Positions 42,890 through 50,706 of a stretch of DNA of 64,000 nucleotides are shown here, piece by piece (positions within the stretch are counted from its first letter, which is position 1; every line of letters starts with the position of its first letter). Position numbers and translations under genes: made by a program. The stretch is from assembly GCA_045807745.1 (NCBI GenBank), contig JBJMGT010000012.1, positions 1 to 64,000 of the forward strand, read 5' to 3'. Source of the DNA: QHXQ01 sp045807745. Its GTDB lineage: Bacteria; Acidobacteriota; Blastocatellia; Pyrinomonadales; Pyrinomonadaceae. The notes below the pieces were generated by a model, which saw only the letters and a program-made list of their open reading frames with translations, made no database searches and was not told where the DNA came from.

Positions 42890-43375
42890 TCACTTGTCGT
42901 CCCGGCGGACGGCGAGCGCGATGGGCAACCCGATGAGCAGCCCGTGACTGAGGAAGCCTTTCCACAGCACCGCGAACATGAACGGGATTTTAAAAGGGGC
43001 GGCCGAGAGCGGGATCACGACCCAGTTCATGAACAGGAAGAGGCCGACGCCGTAGAGCAGTCCGCACAGAACGGCCTGCCGCACCATGAAACGCAGCTTG
43101 CGGCTCGCCGCATAATAGACGGCCGCCGCCCCGAACGCGATCATGAAGTGCGACACGAGGCCGAGTGCGGCCGCCGGCAAGCCGCCCTGAAAAGCGCTCG
43201 CGCCAAGCCAGCCCGTGGCCACCGATTGCAGCACCCAGACGGGACTGCGCCCGCGCAAGCCCAGCGCCACGCACGCGTAAGTGATGTCGAACACCCCGGC
43301 GACTAGGCCGCCCAAGAGGATGCCCCGATAGCCCCGTCGGTCTGCCGGCGCATACGGCGTCGCAACTGCTTCCAT
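42890..43375 (-). CDS. Hypothetical membrane protein
   Basis: 161 residues; four membrane helices (about 17-38, 62-88, 98-120, 130-153): ILLGGLVAGVFDITYACVAL, AALGLVSHFMIAFGAAAVYY, AVLCGLLYGVGLFLFMNWVV and GFLSHGLLIGLPIALAV. The glycine-rich helix starts resemble uncharacterised YagU-like families but I cannot place it. It lies 18 bases upstream of the SLOG gene on the same strand, so a three-gene unit (this, SLOG, SDR) is likely. Confidence 0.65.
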   Translation of the reverse strand: MEAVATPYAPADRRGYRGILLGGLVAGVFDITYACVALGLRGRSPVWVLQSVATGWLGASAFQGGLPAAALGLVSHFMIAFGAAAVYYAASRKLRFMVRQAVLCGLLYGVGLFLFMNWVVIPLSAAPFKIPFMFAVLWKGFLSHGLLIGLPIALAVRRDDK

Positions 43376-43426
43376 CAGCGTTCTCCTTTTCGTTTCGGTA
43401 AAATTCTGCGCGCTGTCGGGCCGGCA

Positions 43427-45469
43427 CTATTGATCGCTGGCGCTCACCGGCTGCGCAAGTTTGCGCTTGTACCTGTCGAACCAACCGCGCAAATAAAGTA
43501 TCTGTGCGATGCGGTTTGAGGGGTGGCGGTTTGTCCAGTCAGCGTTGAAGCCGTGATATTCGTCGGGCAGGCGCACCATGAGCGTCGGGATGTGGCGCAT
43601 CTTGAGCGCGCGGTAATACTGCTCGGTCTGCTCTAAGGGCGTGCGCAGATCGAGTTCGCCGACCATGAGCATCGTGGGCGTTTTGACGTTGCCGACGTAA
43701 GTGATGGGCGAGCGGCGCAGGTGCTCGGCCGGGTCTTCCCAAGGGAGCTTGGCGAAGTTGTAGTACCAAGCAGAACTATCGGTTGTGCCGACGAACGAGA
43801 GCCAGTTGACGACTGGCTTCATCACGACCGCGCCCGCGAAACGATCCGTGTGCCCGACGATCCAAGAGGTCAATACGCCGCCGCCTGAGCCGCCGCAGAC
43901 GAACAGGTTCTGTGGATCGATGTAGCCGCGCTTGATAACTTCATCGACGCCGTTCATCAAATCCGTGTAGTCGTCGCCGGGATAGTTGTTCTTGATGGCG
44001 TTGCCGAACGCCTCGCCGTAGCCGGTCGAGCCGCGCGGGTTGGTGTAGAGCACGACGTAGCCTTCAGCGGCGTGCTGCTGAAACTCGAAGTTGAAGCCGA
44101 CGTTGTACATCGAGTGCGGCCCGCCGTGTATGTAGAGGATGAGCGGGTATTTCCGCGTCGCGTCGAAGTCGGGCGGCTTGACGATCCAGCCTTGAATCTT
44201 CTTGCCGCCGACCGAGTCGTACCAAACCTCTTCGACCTCGCCGAGCTTGCGCCCTTCGAGCACGTCGTCGTTCACGTTCGTCAGACGCTTCGGCTCAGGC
44301 GTCTTCAAGTTGAAGGCGACCACGTCGTTCGGCGCGTGCGGGCTGGCGAGCAGACCGGCGACGACACCGTTGCGACTGAGCGATGAGAACGTGAATAGGT
44401 GTGTGCCCTTCGTCACTTGCACGGGCGCGCCGCCCTTGGCGGACTCGAACCAGAGATTGCTCGTGCCGCGATCCTCAGCCGTGAAGTAGATGCCGCTGCC
44501 GTCCGTCGCCCATTCGAGATCAGAGGGCGCGCGGTCGAAATCGGTGGTGAGTATGCGCTTGCCTGCGCCGTCGGCACTCATCAGGTAGAGGTGCGCGACG
44601 CGGTACGTGTCGTCGGTCTGATCGAAGCCGGTGTAAGCGAGCCACTTGCCGTCGGGCGAGACCGTCGGGTTTGAGTCCGGCCCCTTGCGGTCGGTCAACT
44701 GTTTGACTTGGCCGCTTTTCAGGTTGAGCGCGTAGATGTCCGACTCGCGCCACATGTATTCGGCATCGGCGCTGCGGTTGCCGCTGAAATAGATCGTCTC
44801 GCCGTCGGGCGACCATTCGGGCGCGCCGTAGTTGTAATCGCCTTCGGTCAACTGGCGCGGCGTGCCGCCATCATCACCGACAAGGAAGATGTGCGAGTAG
44901 CCTTCTGCGCGCCAGCCCGAACCGTCGTTGCGATAATCAAGTCGATCAACGACGCGCGGCGCATCCATCCACTTCGCACCGGCTGGGCGCTGCGGCATGT
45001 TGATCTTGAACTGTTGCGTCGCGGGCACAAGCATCGTGAACGCGATATGTTTGCCGTCGGGCGACCAGTTGATGTTGCCGGGCGCGCGTTCGAGATGCGT
45101 GAGCTGCGTCTCTTCGGGCGCGTCGAGCCATTTGACGAAGAGCTGCGCGCCGCCGGGTTGGCCCGCGCCGACGTATGCAAGGCGGCGACCGTCGGGCGAC
45201 CAACGCGGCTGCGAGCCTTTGACGAGGAAGCGGTTGTGCGTCCCGTCCGCGTTCATGATCCAGACTTCGTCTTCATACTTGTCATTCATCTTGTCCGTCC
45301 AACGACGCGTGTAGACGATCTGCGCACCATCGGGCGCGACCTGCGGCGAGTTGACGTATTCCCAATCGAGAAAAGCATCGATGGTCAAGCGGTCGCGGCC
45401 GGCAGCGAAGGCGGTCGCCGCGCAGGCAAGGATCAGGACAAACACAAGCAGGGTGTTGAGTCGGCGCAT
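43427..45469 (-). CDS. Secreted S9-family prolyl-oligopeptidase-type peptidase
   Basis: 680 residues from ATG 45469; signal peptide LNTLLVFVLILACAATAFAA. N-terminal seven-bladed propeller with PD40/WD40-like units (TRRWTDKMNDKYEDEVWIMN, PRWSPDGRRLAYVG, WSPDGKHIAFTM, PEWSPDGETIYFSG) and C-terminal alpha/beta hydrolase: YIHGGPHSMYNVGF, VLYTNPRGSTGYGEAF, nucleophile in FVCGGSGGGVLTSWIVG, Asp in the GELDLRTP region and His in DEYHGFNADW. It would hydrolyse short peptides in the periplasm, complementing the S46 peptidase. Confidence 0.92.
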   Translation of the reverse strand: MRRLNTLLVFVLILACAATAFAAGRDRLTIDAFLDWEYVNSPQVAPDGAQIVYTRRWTDKMNDKYEDEVWIMNADGTHNRFLVKGSQPRWSPDGRRLAYVGAGQPGGAQLFVKWLDAPEETQLTHLERAPGNINWSPDGKHIAFTMLVPATQQFKINMPQRPAGAKWMDAPRVVDRLDYRNDGSGWRAEGYSHIFLVGDDGGTPRQLTEGDYNYGAPEWSPDGETIYFSGNRSADAEYMWRESDIYALNLKSGQVKQLTDRKGPDSNPTVSPDGKWLAYTGFDQTDDTYRVAHLYLMSADGAGKRILTTDFDRAPSDLEWATDGSGIYFTAEDRGTSNLWFESAKGGAPVQVTKGTHLFTFSSLSRNGVVAGLLASPHAPNDVVAFNLKTPEPKRLTNVNDDVLEGRKLGEVEEVWYDSVGGKKIQGWIVKPPDFDATRKYPLILYIHGGPHSMYNVGFNFEFQQHAAEGYVVLYTNPRGSTGYGEAFGNAIKNNYPGDDYTDLMNGVDEVIKRGYIDPQNLFVCGGSGGGVLTSWIVGHTDRFAGAVVMKPVVNWLSFVGTTDSSAWYYNFAKLPWEDPAEHLRRSPITYVGNVKTPTMLMVGELDLRTPLEQTEQYYRALKMRHIPTLMVRLPDEYHGFNADWTNRHPSNRIAQILYLRGWFDRYKRKLAQPVSASDQ

Positions 45470-45700
45470 GGGCAATCTCCGTTTGGTTGTAACCGGGTTA
45501 AGGGCAGAAGACGCGAGCGGCGCGCGTGCAGTTGCATAGTCGGTCGCCGCTCGTTCAAGTTTGACGGCGGCATGATAGTGGAAAGCGATGTGTTTGTTAA
45601 TTCCGCCGCGCGTGATTAGCCTCACTATTGTGCTGCGAGCGAAACGCAAGCTACACTTGTAGCCGTCACGTTCGGGACACTCAGAAGTGAGGCGTTGATA

Positions 45701-45877
45701 ATGGCAAGCAAGCTAAAAGAGAGAGACGAGCGCGCGACTGGGTCGCGCCCTGACGATAAAGCGCACGCACGGCAAACGATTGAATTTCGCCGCCGCGCCG
45801 AACGCATTAGCCGCAGCCTCGAAGGGCGCAAGCACAGCGACAGTGCTAAGCTGTTGGCAGAGGATCGCCAGCGGTGA
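45701..45877 (+). CDS. VapB-type antitoxin (small basic protein)
   Basis: 58 residues from ATG 45701, with AGTGAGG eight bases before (a TTG two codons upstream is less likely). Composition is highly charged (KLKERDERATGSRPDDKAHA, then IEFRRRAERISRSLEGR), as in antitoxins that pair with PIN-domain toxins. The stop TGA overlaps the GTG start of a vapC fragment (GTGA at 45874-45877), the classical coupling in vapBC operons; this position is the main evidence. It is not a recognisable AbrB/RHH antitoxin. Confidence 0.6.
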   Translation: MASKLKERDERATGSRPDDKAHARQTIEFRRRAERISRSLEGRKHSDSAKLLAEDRQR

Positions 45878-45921
45878 CTGAGTACGTCATTGATGCCAGC
45901 ATAGCTGTTAGTCGGCTATAG
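45874..45921 (+). pseudogene. vapC (PIN-domain toxin), first 15 codons only
   Basis: From GTG 45874 the frame reads VTEYVIDASIAVSRL and ends at TAG 45919-45921. VIDASIAV is the first strand of PIN-domain ribonucleases with the first catalytic Asp; intact relatives continue for some 115-130 more residues. Nothing further of the domain is seen on this strand: two bases later begins the 3' end of an AT-rich gene on the other strand. The toxin is therefore truncated, probably by insertion or deletion at about 45912-45922. Confidence 0.75.
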
Positions 45922-45923
45922 AT

Positions 45924-46670
45924 TTACATTACTGGCCTGCCTGTTTTTTCTACCATGCAAGTTATTTCTAATTGCCGTGGGATAACCTGTGTGAAGTCTT
46001 TACCGCCTTTAACTGTTACTTTCAAATTATCAAATCGAAAATAGCGGTCATCTGGCGCGTTGCGAATTAGCGTAACTTCTTCTTTACTAAGCCATTGTCT
46101 TATAACAAAGAACCCAGTGTTTCCATGAAGGCAATCTTTAATTTTATTATCAACCATCCTCATATGCCCGCCGAGCCGAGTGCTAATGAATTGAATGTAG
46201 CCTTCTATTGATTCTTCAATAGTGATTGGATAAACAGAACAGTTAAGAATGTGAAATTTGAAGTTAATATAGGGCACGTCAGAATTGAGTTCTTCGGCGC
46301 GCATTGTGCAGAGCGTAATCTTTACCGAATACTGAATCCCGTCTTTCTCGTATTCCGCGATATTGTGTAGCCACTCGGCAGGACAGCCTTCTTGTGTCTG
46401 CGTCTGTGGCATGACAGCAGGTCGTGAAGGTGTTTCTCTCTTCATAAGTTTTGTGAGGACATAGGCAAACGTTAAAAGAATAAATGCTCCCGCAAAAATA
46501 GCAAAGTCAATAACGCGGTCTGGTGGGAGTTGCCGCGTCCACGCTAAGAGACGATAGCCGCCAACCGCTAGTAGTGAAACCGCAACGATTATCATGTATT
46601 TGATTACATCCCAGAGAGCGTTGGGGCGGACTTCATAGTAAACAGCCTTAAGCCAATTCAACATAAGCAT
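45924..46670 (-). CDS. AT-rich hypothetical membrane-anchored protein
   Basis: 248 residues with two N-terminal membrane helices (about 22-44 and 54-76: VIKYMIIVAVSLLAVGGYR and VIDFAIFAGAFILLTFAYVL) and a C-terminal soluble region of about 160 residues rich in beta strands (INFKFHILNCSVYPITIEES, IEGYIQFISTRLGGHMRMVD, FFVIRQWLSKEEVTL, QLEITCMVEKTG). No known domain. A/T-ending codons and a low-GC intergenic context mark it as foreign. Its 3' end abuts the truncated vapC, so its arrival probably broke that gene. Confidence 0.65.
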   Translation of the reverse strand: MLMLNWLKAVYYEVRPNALWDVIKYMIIVAVSLLAVGGYRLLAWTRQLPPDRVIDFAIFAGAFILLTFAYVLTKLMKRETPSRPAVMPQTQTQEGCPAEWLHNIAEYEKDGIQYSVKITLCTMRAEELNSDVPYINFKFHILNCSVYPITIEESIEGYIQFISTRLGGHMRMVDNKIKDCLHGNTGFFVIRQWLSKEEVTLIRNAPDDRYFRFDNLKVTVKGGKDFTQVIPRQLEITCMVEKTGRPVM

Positions 46671-46752
46671 AAGAGTACGCCCATTATTTTCCTTGCGACA
46701 AGTGTATTCTCCTCACTCGTGCGCCCCCCAGCCTTCGCAAACAGAGCTATCC

Positions 46753-48165
46753 TCAGTCGGCCGATAGGTGTATCTGGTTGGCCGCTTCGTGCAATTGTGC
46801 GGCCTTGCCGGTGAGTGGGCTGACCGCATGCGCTTGCTTAGGCTCACGATTCCACCAACGCGCGGTCATGAACCAGAGGAGACCGGGCAAGAGGAACAGC
46901 GCGCCGATGGCGACTGTCACCGTGCGCGCCGGGATGTGGAAGCGGTCGAGCAGTTCGCCGGTCGCGTAGTTCGAGGCGGCCATGGTGAGCGTAAGCAATG
47001 CAAATTCAGTCGCGAAGACACGGCCGCGAAACTGATCTTCAACCGAAGATTGCAATAGCACGGTCGAGAAGACCCAGAGGGCGCTGCCGCCCATGTGCGC
47101 CGTGAACAGCATGACGAGCGCGAGCGCGTAGTTGTGCGCCAGCCCGAAGCCGGCGTAGAACGTGCCGCCCAAGAGGAATGCGTAGCCGATGATGGTCGCC
47201 ATACGCGCCCGCGACTCGCCCGCGAACATGCGCGCGAAGACGGGGCCGGCGGCCGTGCCGATGCCGCGCGCCGCGTAGAGCACGCCGACCCCGGCGGCAG
47301 CCGTCTGGCCCACCGGAAAAATCTTTGCGCCAAAGACGGCCAGCAGCGTCAGTATGCCGCCGCCCAAACCCCACGCCGGTTTGACCATGAGCAACGCAAA
47401 GACGCGCGGGCGCGCGCGCACGTAGCGCAAGCCTTCAATTGTGTCTGTGATGCCGAGCGCTTTACCGACAGTCAGTTTTGTCTTTGGTCGGGCCGGTCGT
47501 TTCGGCAGGCGCACGCTCATGATGAGCAAGGCTGAGGCTAAATAAGTGAGCGAGTCGATGACGAACGCGGCGTCTGTGCCGAACCAATCGGTGACCGCGC
47601 CGCCCAGCGCCGCGCCAAGCGTCAACATCACAGACCAAGTGATCGACGTGATCGAGTTGGCGGCGACCAACTCGCGCTCAAGCACAAGCGAGGGAATCGC
47701 GGCCGTTTTGGCCGGCTCGAAGAACGCAGAGAAGGTGAGTTGCAAGACCGTCAGCACGTAGATGAGCCAGAGTTGATCGGGTCGGCGCACGAACAGAAAG
47801 CCCAGCACGACGACGGCGCGCACCACGTCGGAGACGATCATGATCGTGCGCCGACTGAAGCGATCCGCCACGACGCCGGAGAGTGGCCCCAGCACGACGC
47901 TCGGCAGAAAGCGCGCGACCAGTACCAGCCCGACCGCGCGCCCGGAGTCGGTGAGATGCGCGATGAGTGTGAAGAGCGCGAGCGTGTCGAACCAGTCGCC
48001 GAGTTGGCTGACGACTTGGCCGAGCCACAACTGGCGGAAGCTGCGGTTCTGCCGCAGCAACCCGATGTAGCCGACCGACGCGCCCGGTCTTCGTTCTTCG
48101 TTGTTCGCTACGGCCAACCTCTTTTTGCACCTGTCACTGAATTTCTGGAGAGAGTGCCGCGCCAC
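46753..48165 (-). CDS. MFS transporter
   Basis: 470 residues; the only upstream start for the full length is GTG 48165, and the first 30 residues are polar. Twelve membrane helices are predicted by eye, with N-terminal-half motif FRQLWLGQVVSQLGDWFDTL, the MFS motif A region SGVVADRFSRRTIMIVSDVV (GxxADRxxRR) and a central loop of about 20 residues (LPKRPARPKTKLTVGKALGI). The opening resembles the MFS_3/enterobactin exporter-like (EntS) class, which exports macrolides or siderophores. Substrate unknown. A 596-bp gap precedes it. Confidence 0.85.
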   Translation of the reverse strand: MARHSLQKFSDRCKKRLAVANNEERRPGASVGYIGLLRQNRSFRQLWLGQVVSQLGDWFDTLALFTLIAHLTDSGRAVGLVLVARFLPSVVLGPLSGVVADRFSRRTIMIVSDVVRAVVVLGFLFVRRPDQLWLIYVLTVLQLTFSAFFEPAKTAAIPSLVLERELVAANSITSITWSVMLTLGAALGGAVTDWFGTDAAFVIDSLTYLASALLIMSVRLPKRPARPKTKLTVGKALGITDTIEGLRYVRARPRVFALLMVKPAWGLGGGILTLLAVFGAKIFPVGQTAAAGVGVLYAARGIGTAAGPVFARMFAGESRARMATIIGYAFLLGGTFYAGFGLAHNYALALVMLFTAHMGGSALWVFSTVLLQSSVEDQFRGRVFATEFALLTLTMAASNYATGELLDRFHIPARTVTVAIGALFLLPGLLWFMTARWWNREPKQAHAVSPLTGKAAQLHEAANQIHLSAD

Positions 48166-48761
48166 GCTTTGATTGTCAAACGCATCGTCTGCCGCTTCAG
48201 CTTAATCTGACCGAAGCATCATTCTGACGCGTCACGTTGATGCTGCAAGGCGTTGCGCGTGTGCGGCGCTGTGCACTCGTTTGCGCAAAATTACAGAGGT
48301 TTACCAGTGTGCATCTTTGGCGCGCGGGTTTGATCAAGTGCGGCACGAGGCTTGTTAAAGAGTTGGGCGCGGCCATGAAGCGTCATGCGCTTCGCGGGCC
48401 TTCCGCACGAGGCCCGCAGGCCGCGCCTTGTTGACAGCGCCCTTAAGCGGCGCACAGAAAGTTGAGTTACCCGGTCGGGGATTGAGTTCTCACCCTGCCA
48501 CAGCGAGTGAGTGCCACATGCTCGCTGCTTGCCCCGGTCGTCGCCGGCACAGAAGGCGGATTTGCTCCCGGCTCTCTGCTGTCGGCGACGGCCCGTTTCC
48601 ACGCTCGCTCGCTGGGCGCGCAGATTTTTGCGTCGCCCGAAAGCTGCGGCGCACGAGCAAGCGGTTCACGTTCGCTGGAGCAACGTCTGATTCTAGCTGC
48701 GCTCATGTCGTCATTAGATCGAAGACTGGCGACCGCAGCGTTTTGCAGGCCGTAGGTAAGC
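48166..48761. other. 596-bp gap with a structured GC-rich segment
   Basis: No convincing gene. At 48366-48427 three perfect stems form a three-way junction; see that entry. The remainder (48428-48761) is GC-rich with several short palindromes but does not fit the cyclic-di-GMP riboswitch consensus, although the gene downstream metabolises cyclic-di-GMP. It serves as divergent upstream region for the MFS and HD-GYP genes. Confidence 0.5.
48366..48427. repeat. Perfect three-way-junction fold
   Basis: Outer stem GGCGCGGCC (48366-48374) with GGCCGCGCC (48419-48427); first inner hairpin GAAGCG/CGCTTC (48377-48382, 48388-48393); second inner hairpin GCGGGCC/GGCCCGC (48394-48400, 48411-48417). Nearly every base between the outer arms is in a stem or loop. 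A structured RNA or a palindromic DNA element are both possible. Confidence 0.6.
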
Positions 48762-50648
48762 ATGATCGACATGTCAGATTTGAGTCTCGGGCTGCTCTAC
48801 GTGCTGTCAAATGTGCCCGTCGCGGCGGTGACGTTAGCGACGTGCAAGTTTTATTTCGCCCGCGTGCACAGGCAGACGCGCGAGGCGGCCGAGTTGGCGC
48901 GCCTGCATCTGGCCACGGTCGAAGCGCTGGCGACCGCCATCGACGCCAAAGATCAGACGACGCACTGCCACGTACGGCGCGTGCAGTTGTACGCCGCCGG
49001 CATGGGGCGTGTGCTGCGTTTGACGGATGAAGAGATCGAAGCGTTGCGCGCCGGTGCGCTCCTGCACGACATCGGGAAACTCGCTGTGCCCGATCACATC
49101 TTGAACAAGCCGGGCAAGCTGACGCCTGCTGAGTTCGAGCGCATGAAGGTGCACACGGTCGTCGGCGCGCAGATTCTCGAACGGATCAATTTCCCGTACC
49201 CGGTCGTGCCCACAGTGCGCCACCATCACGAGCGCTTTGACGGGCGCGGTTATCCGGACGGCTTGCGCGGCGCAGAGATTCCGTTGACGGCGCGCGTGCT
49301 CGCCGTCGTGGACTGCTTCGACTCGATGCGCGAGGCCCGCCCGTTCCGCCCCGGCAAGGCGCGCGGGGAAGCGAGCGCCTTAATAAGGCGCGATGCCGGC
49401 ACGCGCTTCGACCCGCAACTCGTCGAACTGTTCCTGCAACATTTGCCGGAGTTTGAAGCAGAGATCGCTGCGTGCGGGTTGGGCGAACAACTCACCGGGA
49501 CGGAAGCGGACGCGGATGTGACCGTCGAGCCGAATCCCATGCGCCGCGAGAAGGGAACTGGCGAACTTGCGCCGTTCGCTTATCTCGATCAGATCAAAAA
49601 CGCGCACCGCGAAGTCTACGCGCTCTACGAGATCGCGCGCACGTTCGGCTCGTCCTTAGACATCGGCGACCGCGCGCACGTGCTCGTGGACAAGGTCAGC
49701 CACGTCGTGCCTTACGACACGTGCGTCGTCTATCTGTTCGATGAGATGAAGAACTACGCGCGCGTGACGCACGTCGCCGGACGACACGCGGAGTTGTTGC
49801 GTGAGCGTTGCGTCGCGCCGGGCGAAGGCGTGATCGGTTTTGTGCTGGCCAATCGTTGTCCCGTCAAGGGCTTCGATCCGATGCTCGACTTCACAGAGTT
49901 CGCGCTGCCCGAAGAGGAACACTATCACTCGATGGTCGCGCTGCCGCTCCTCAAAGACGAACGGCTGCTCGGCGTCATCGCCGTCTACGCGCACGATTAC
50001 GAGCCATACACGGACGACCACGTGCGCCTGCTCGACATGGTCGCACGCCTCGCGGGCGATGCTTTCGCCAACTCGCTCCAACACGCGGAGGCTGAATCGA
50101 ACGCGCTCACGGATTCTTTGACGGGGCTGCCGAATGCGCGCGCCCTGCACCTGCGCTTTAGCGAGGAAGAATCGCGCGCGCGGCGCACGAACCAAGCGTT
50201 CCAAGTGGTCATGCTCGATCTGGATGAGTTCAAACAGGTCAATGACACGTTCGGGCATCAGACCGGCGATCAGATGCTGCGTGAGGTCGGGCGCGTCCTG
50301 CAAGCGCAACTGCGCGAGTACGATTTTCTGGCGCGCTACGCGGGCGATGAATTCGTCGCCATCGTGCAGGAGTTGGACGACGAGCAGGTGAGCGACTTGC
50401 GCGAGCGCATCGAACAGGCTATCGGTCGGCTGTCCTTGCGCGTCCTGCCCGATAAGCACGCGCGCGTCGGCATCAGCGTCGGCGCGGCGCGCTTTGGCAC
50501 GGACGGCGAAGGTCTCAGTCAACTACTTATCGCCGCCGACCAAGCCATGTACAACGTCAAGGCCGGGCACAGACAGCAGCGCCAACCAGTTACAGACACA
50601 CCCACCAATCTATCCGCCAGCGATCTCGCCTCGGCCGCGGTTAATTAA
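48762..50648 (+). CDS. HD-GYP, GAF and GGDEF protein (cyclic-di-GMP metabolism)
   Basis: 628 residues. One N-terminal membrane helix (LGLLYVLSNVPVAAVTLAT), HD-GYP phosphodiesterase domain (about 60-235) with LLHDIGKLAVPDHILNKPG and RHHHERFDGRGYPDGLRG, a GAF domain (about 285-440) with VVPYDTCVVYLFDE and ALPLLKDERLLGVIAVYA, and a GGDEF domain (about 450-610) with LTDSLTGLPNARAL, DLDEFKQVNDTFGHQTGD and ARYAGDEFVAIVQE: the signature is AGDEF, and an RxxD inhibitory site (REYD) lies five residues before it. So both synthesis and hydrolysis domains are in one protein. AGDEF leaves synthesis possible but uncertain. Confidence 0.9.
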   Translation: MIDMSDLSLGLLYVLSNVPVAAVTLATCKFYFARVHRQTREAAELARLHLATVEALATAIDAKDQTTHCHVRRVQLYAAGMGRVLRLTDEEIEALRAGALLHDIGKLAVPDHILNKPGKLTPAEFERMKVHTVVGAQILERINFPYPVVPTVRHHHERFDGRGYPDGLRGAEIPLTARVLAVVDCFDSMREARPFRPGKARGEASALIRRDAGTRFDPQLVELFLQHLPEFEAEIAACGLGEQLTGTEADADVTVEPNPMRREKGTGELAPFAYLDQIKNAHREVYALYEIARTFGSSLDIGDRAHVLVDKVSHVVPYDTCVVYLFDEMKNYARVTHVAGRHAELLRERCVAPGEGVIGFVLANRCPVKGFDPMLDFTEFALPEEEHYHSMVALPLLKDERLLGVIAVYAHDYEPYTDDHVRLLDMVARLAGDAFANSLQHAEAESNALTDSLTGLPNARALHLRFSEEESRARRTNQAFQVVMLDLDEFKQVNDTFGHQTGDQMLREVGRVLQAQLREYDFLARYAGDEFVAIVQELDDEQVSDLRERIEQAIGRLSLRVLPDKHARVGISVGAARFGTDGEGLSQLLIAADQAMYNVKAGHRQQRQPVTDTPTNLSASDLASAAVN

Positions 50649-50706
50649 AACGGCGCGCGCACAGTTCGATCAAGGCTAATTGAACCATAACGGGGAGCAG
50701 CTCCGG

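Noticed and set aside
48507..48755. Open frame of 82 codons
   Set aside because: Low-complexity Ala/Ser/Arg composition, no ribosome binding site and no recognisable family.
48428..48761. Cyclic-di-GMP riboswitch before the HD-GYP/GGDEF gene
   Set aside because: I could not find the conserved GEMM core or the tetraloop-receptor arrangement; only general GC-rich palindromes.
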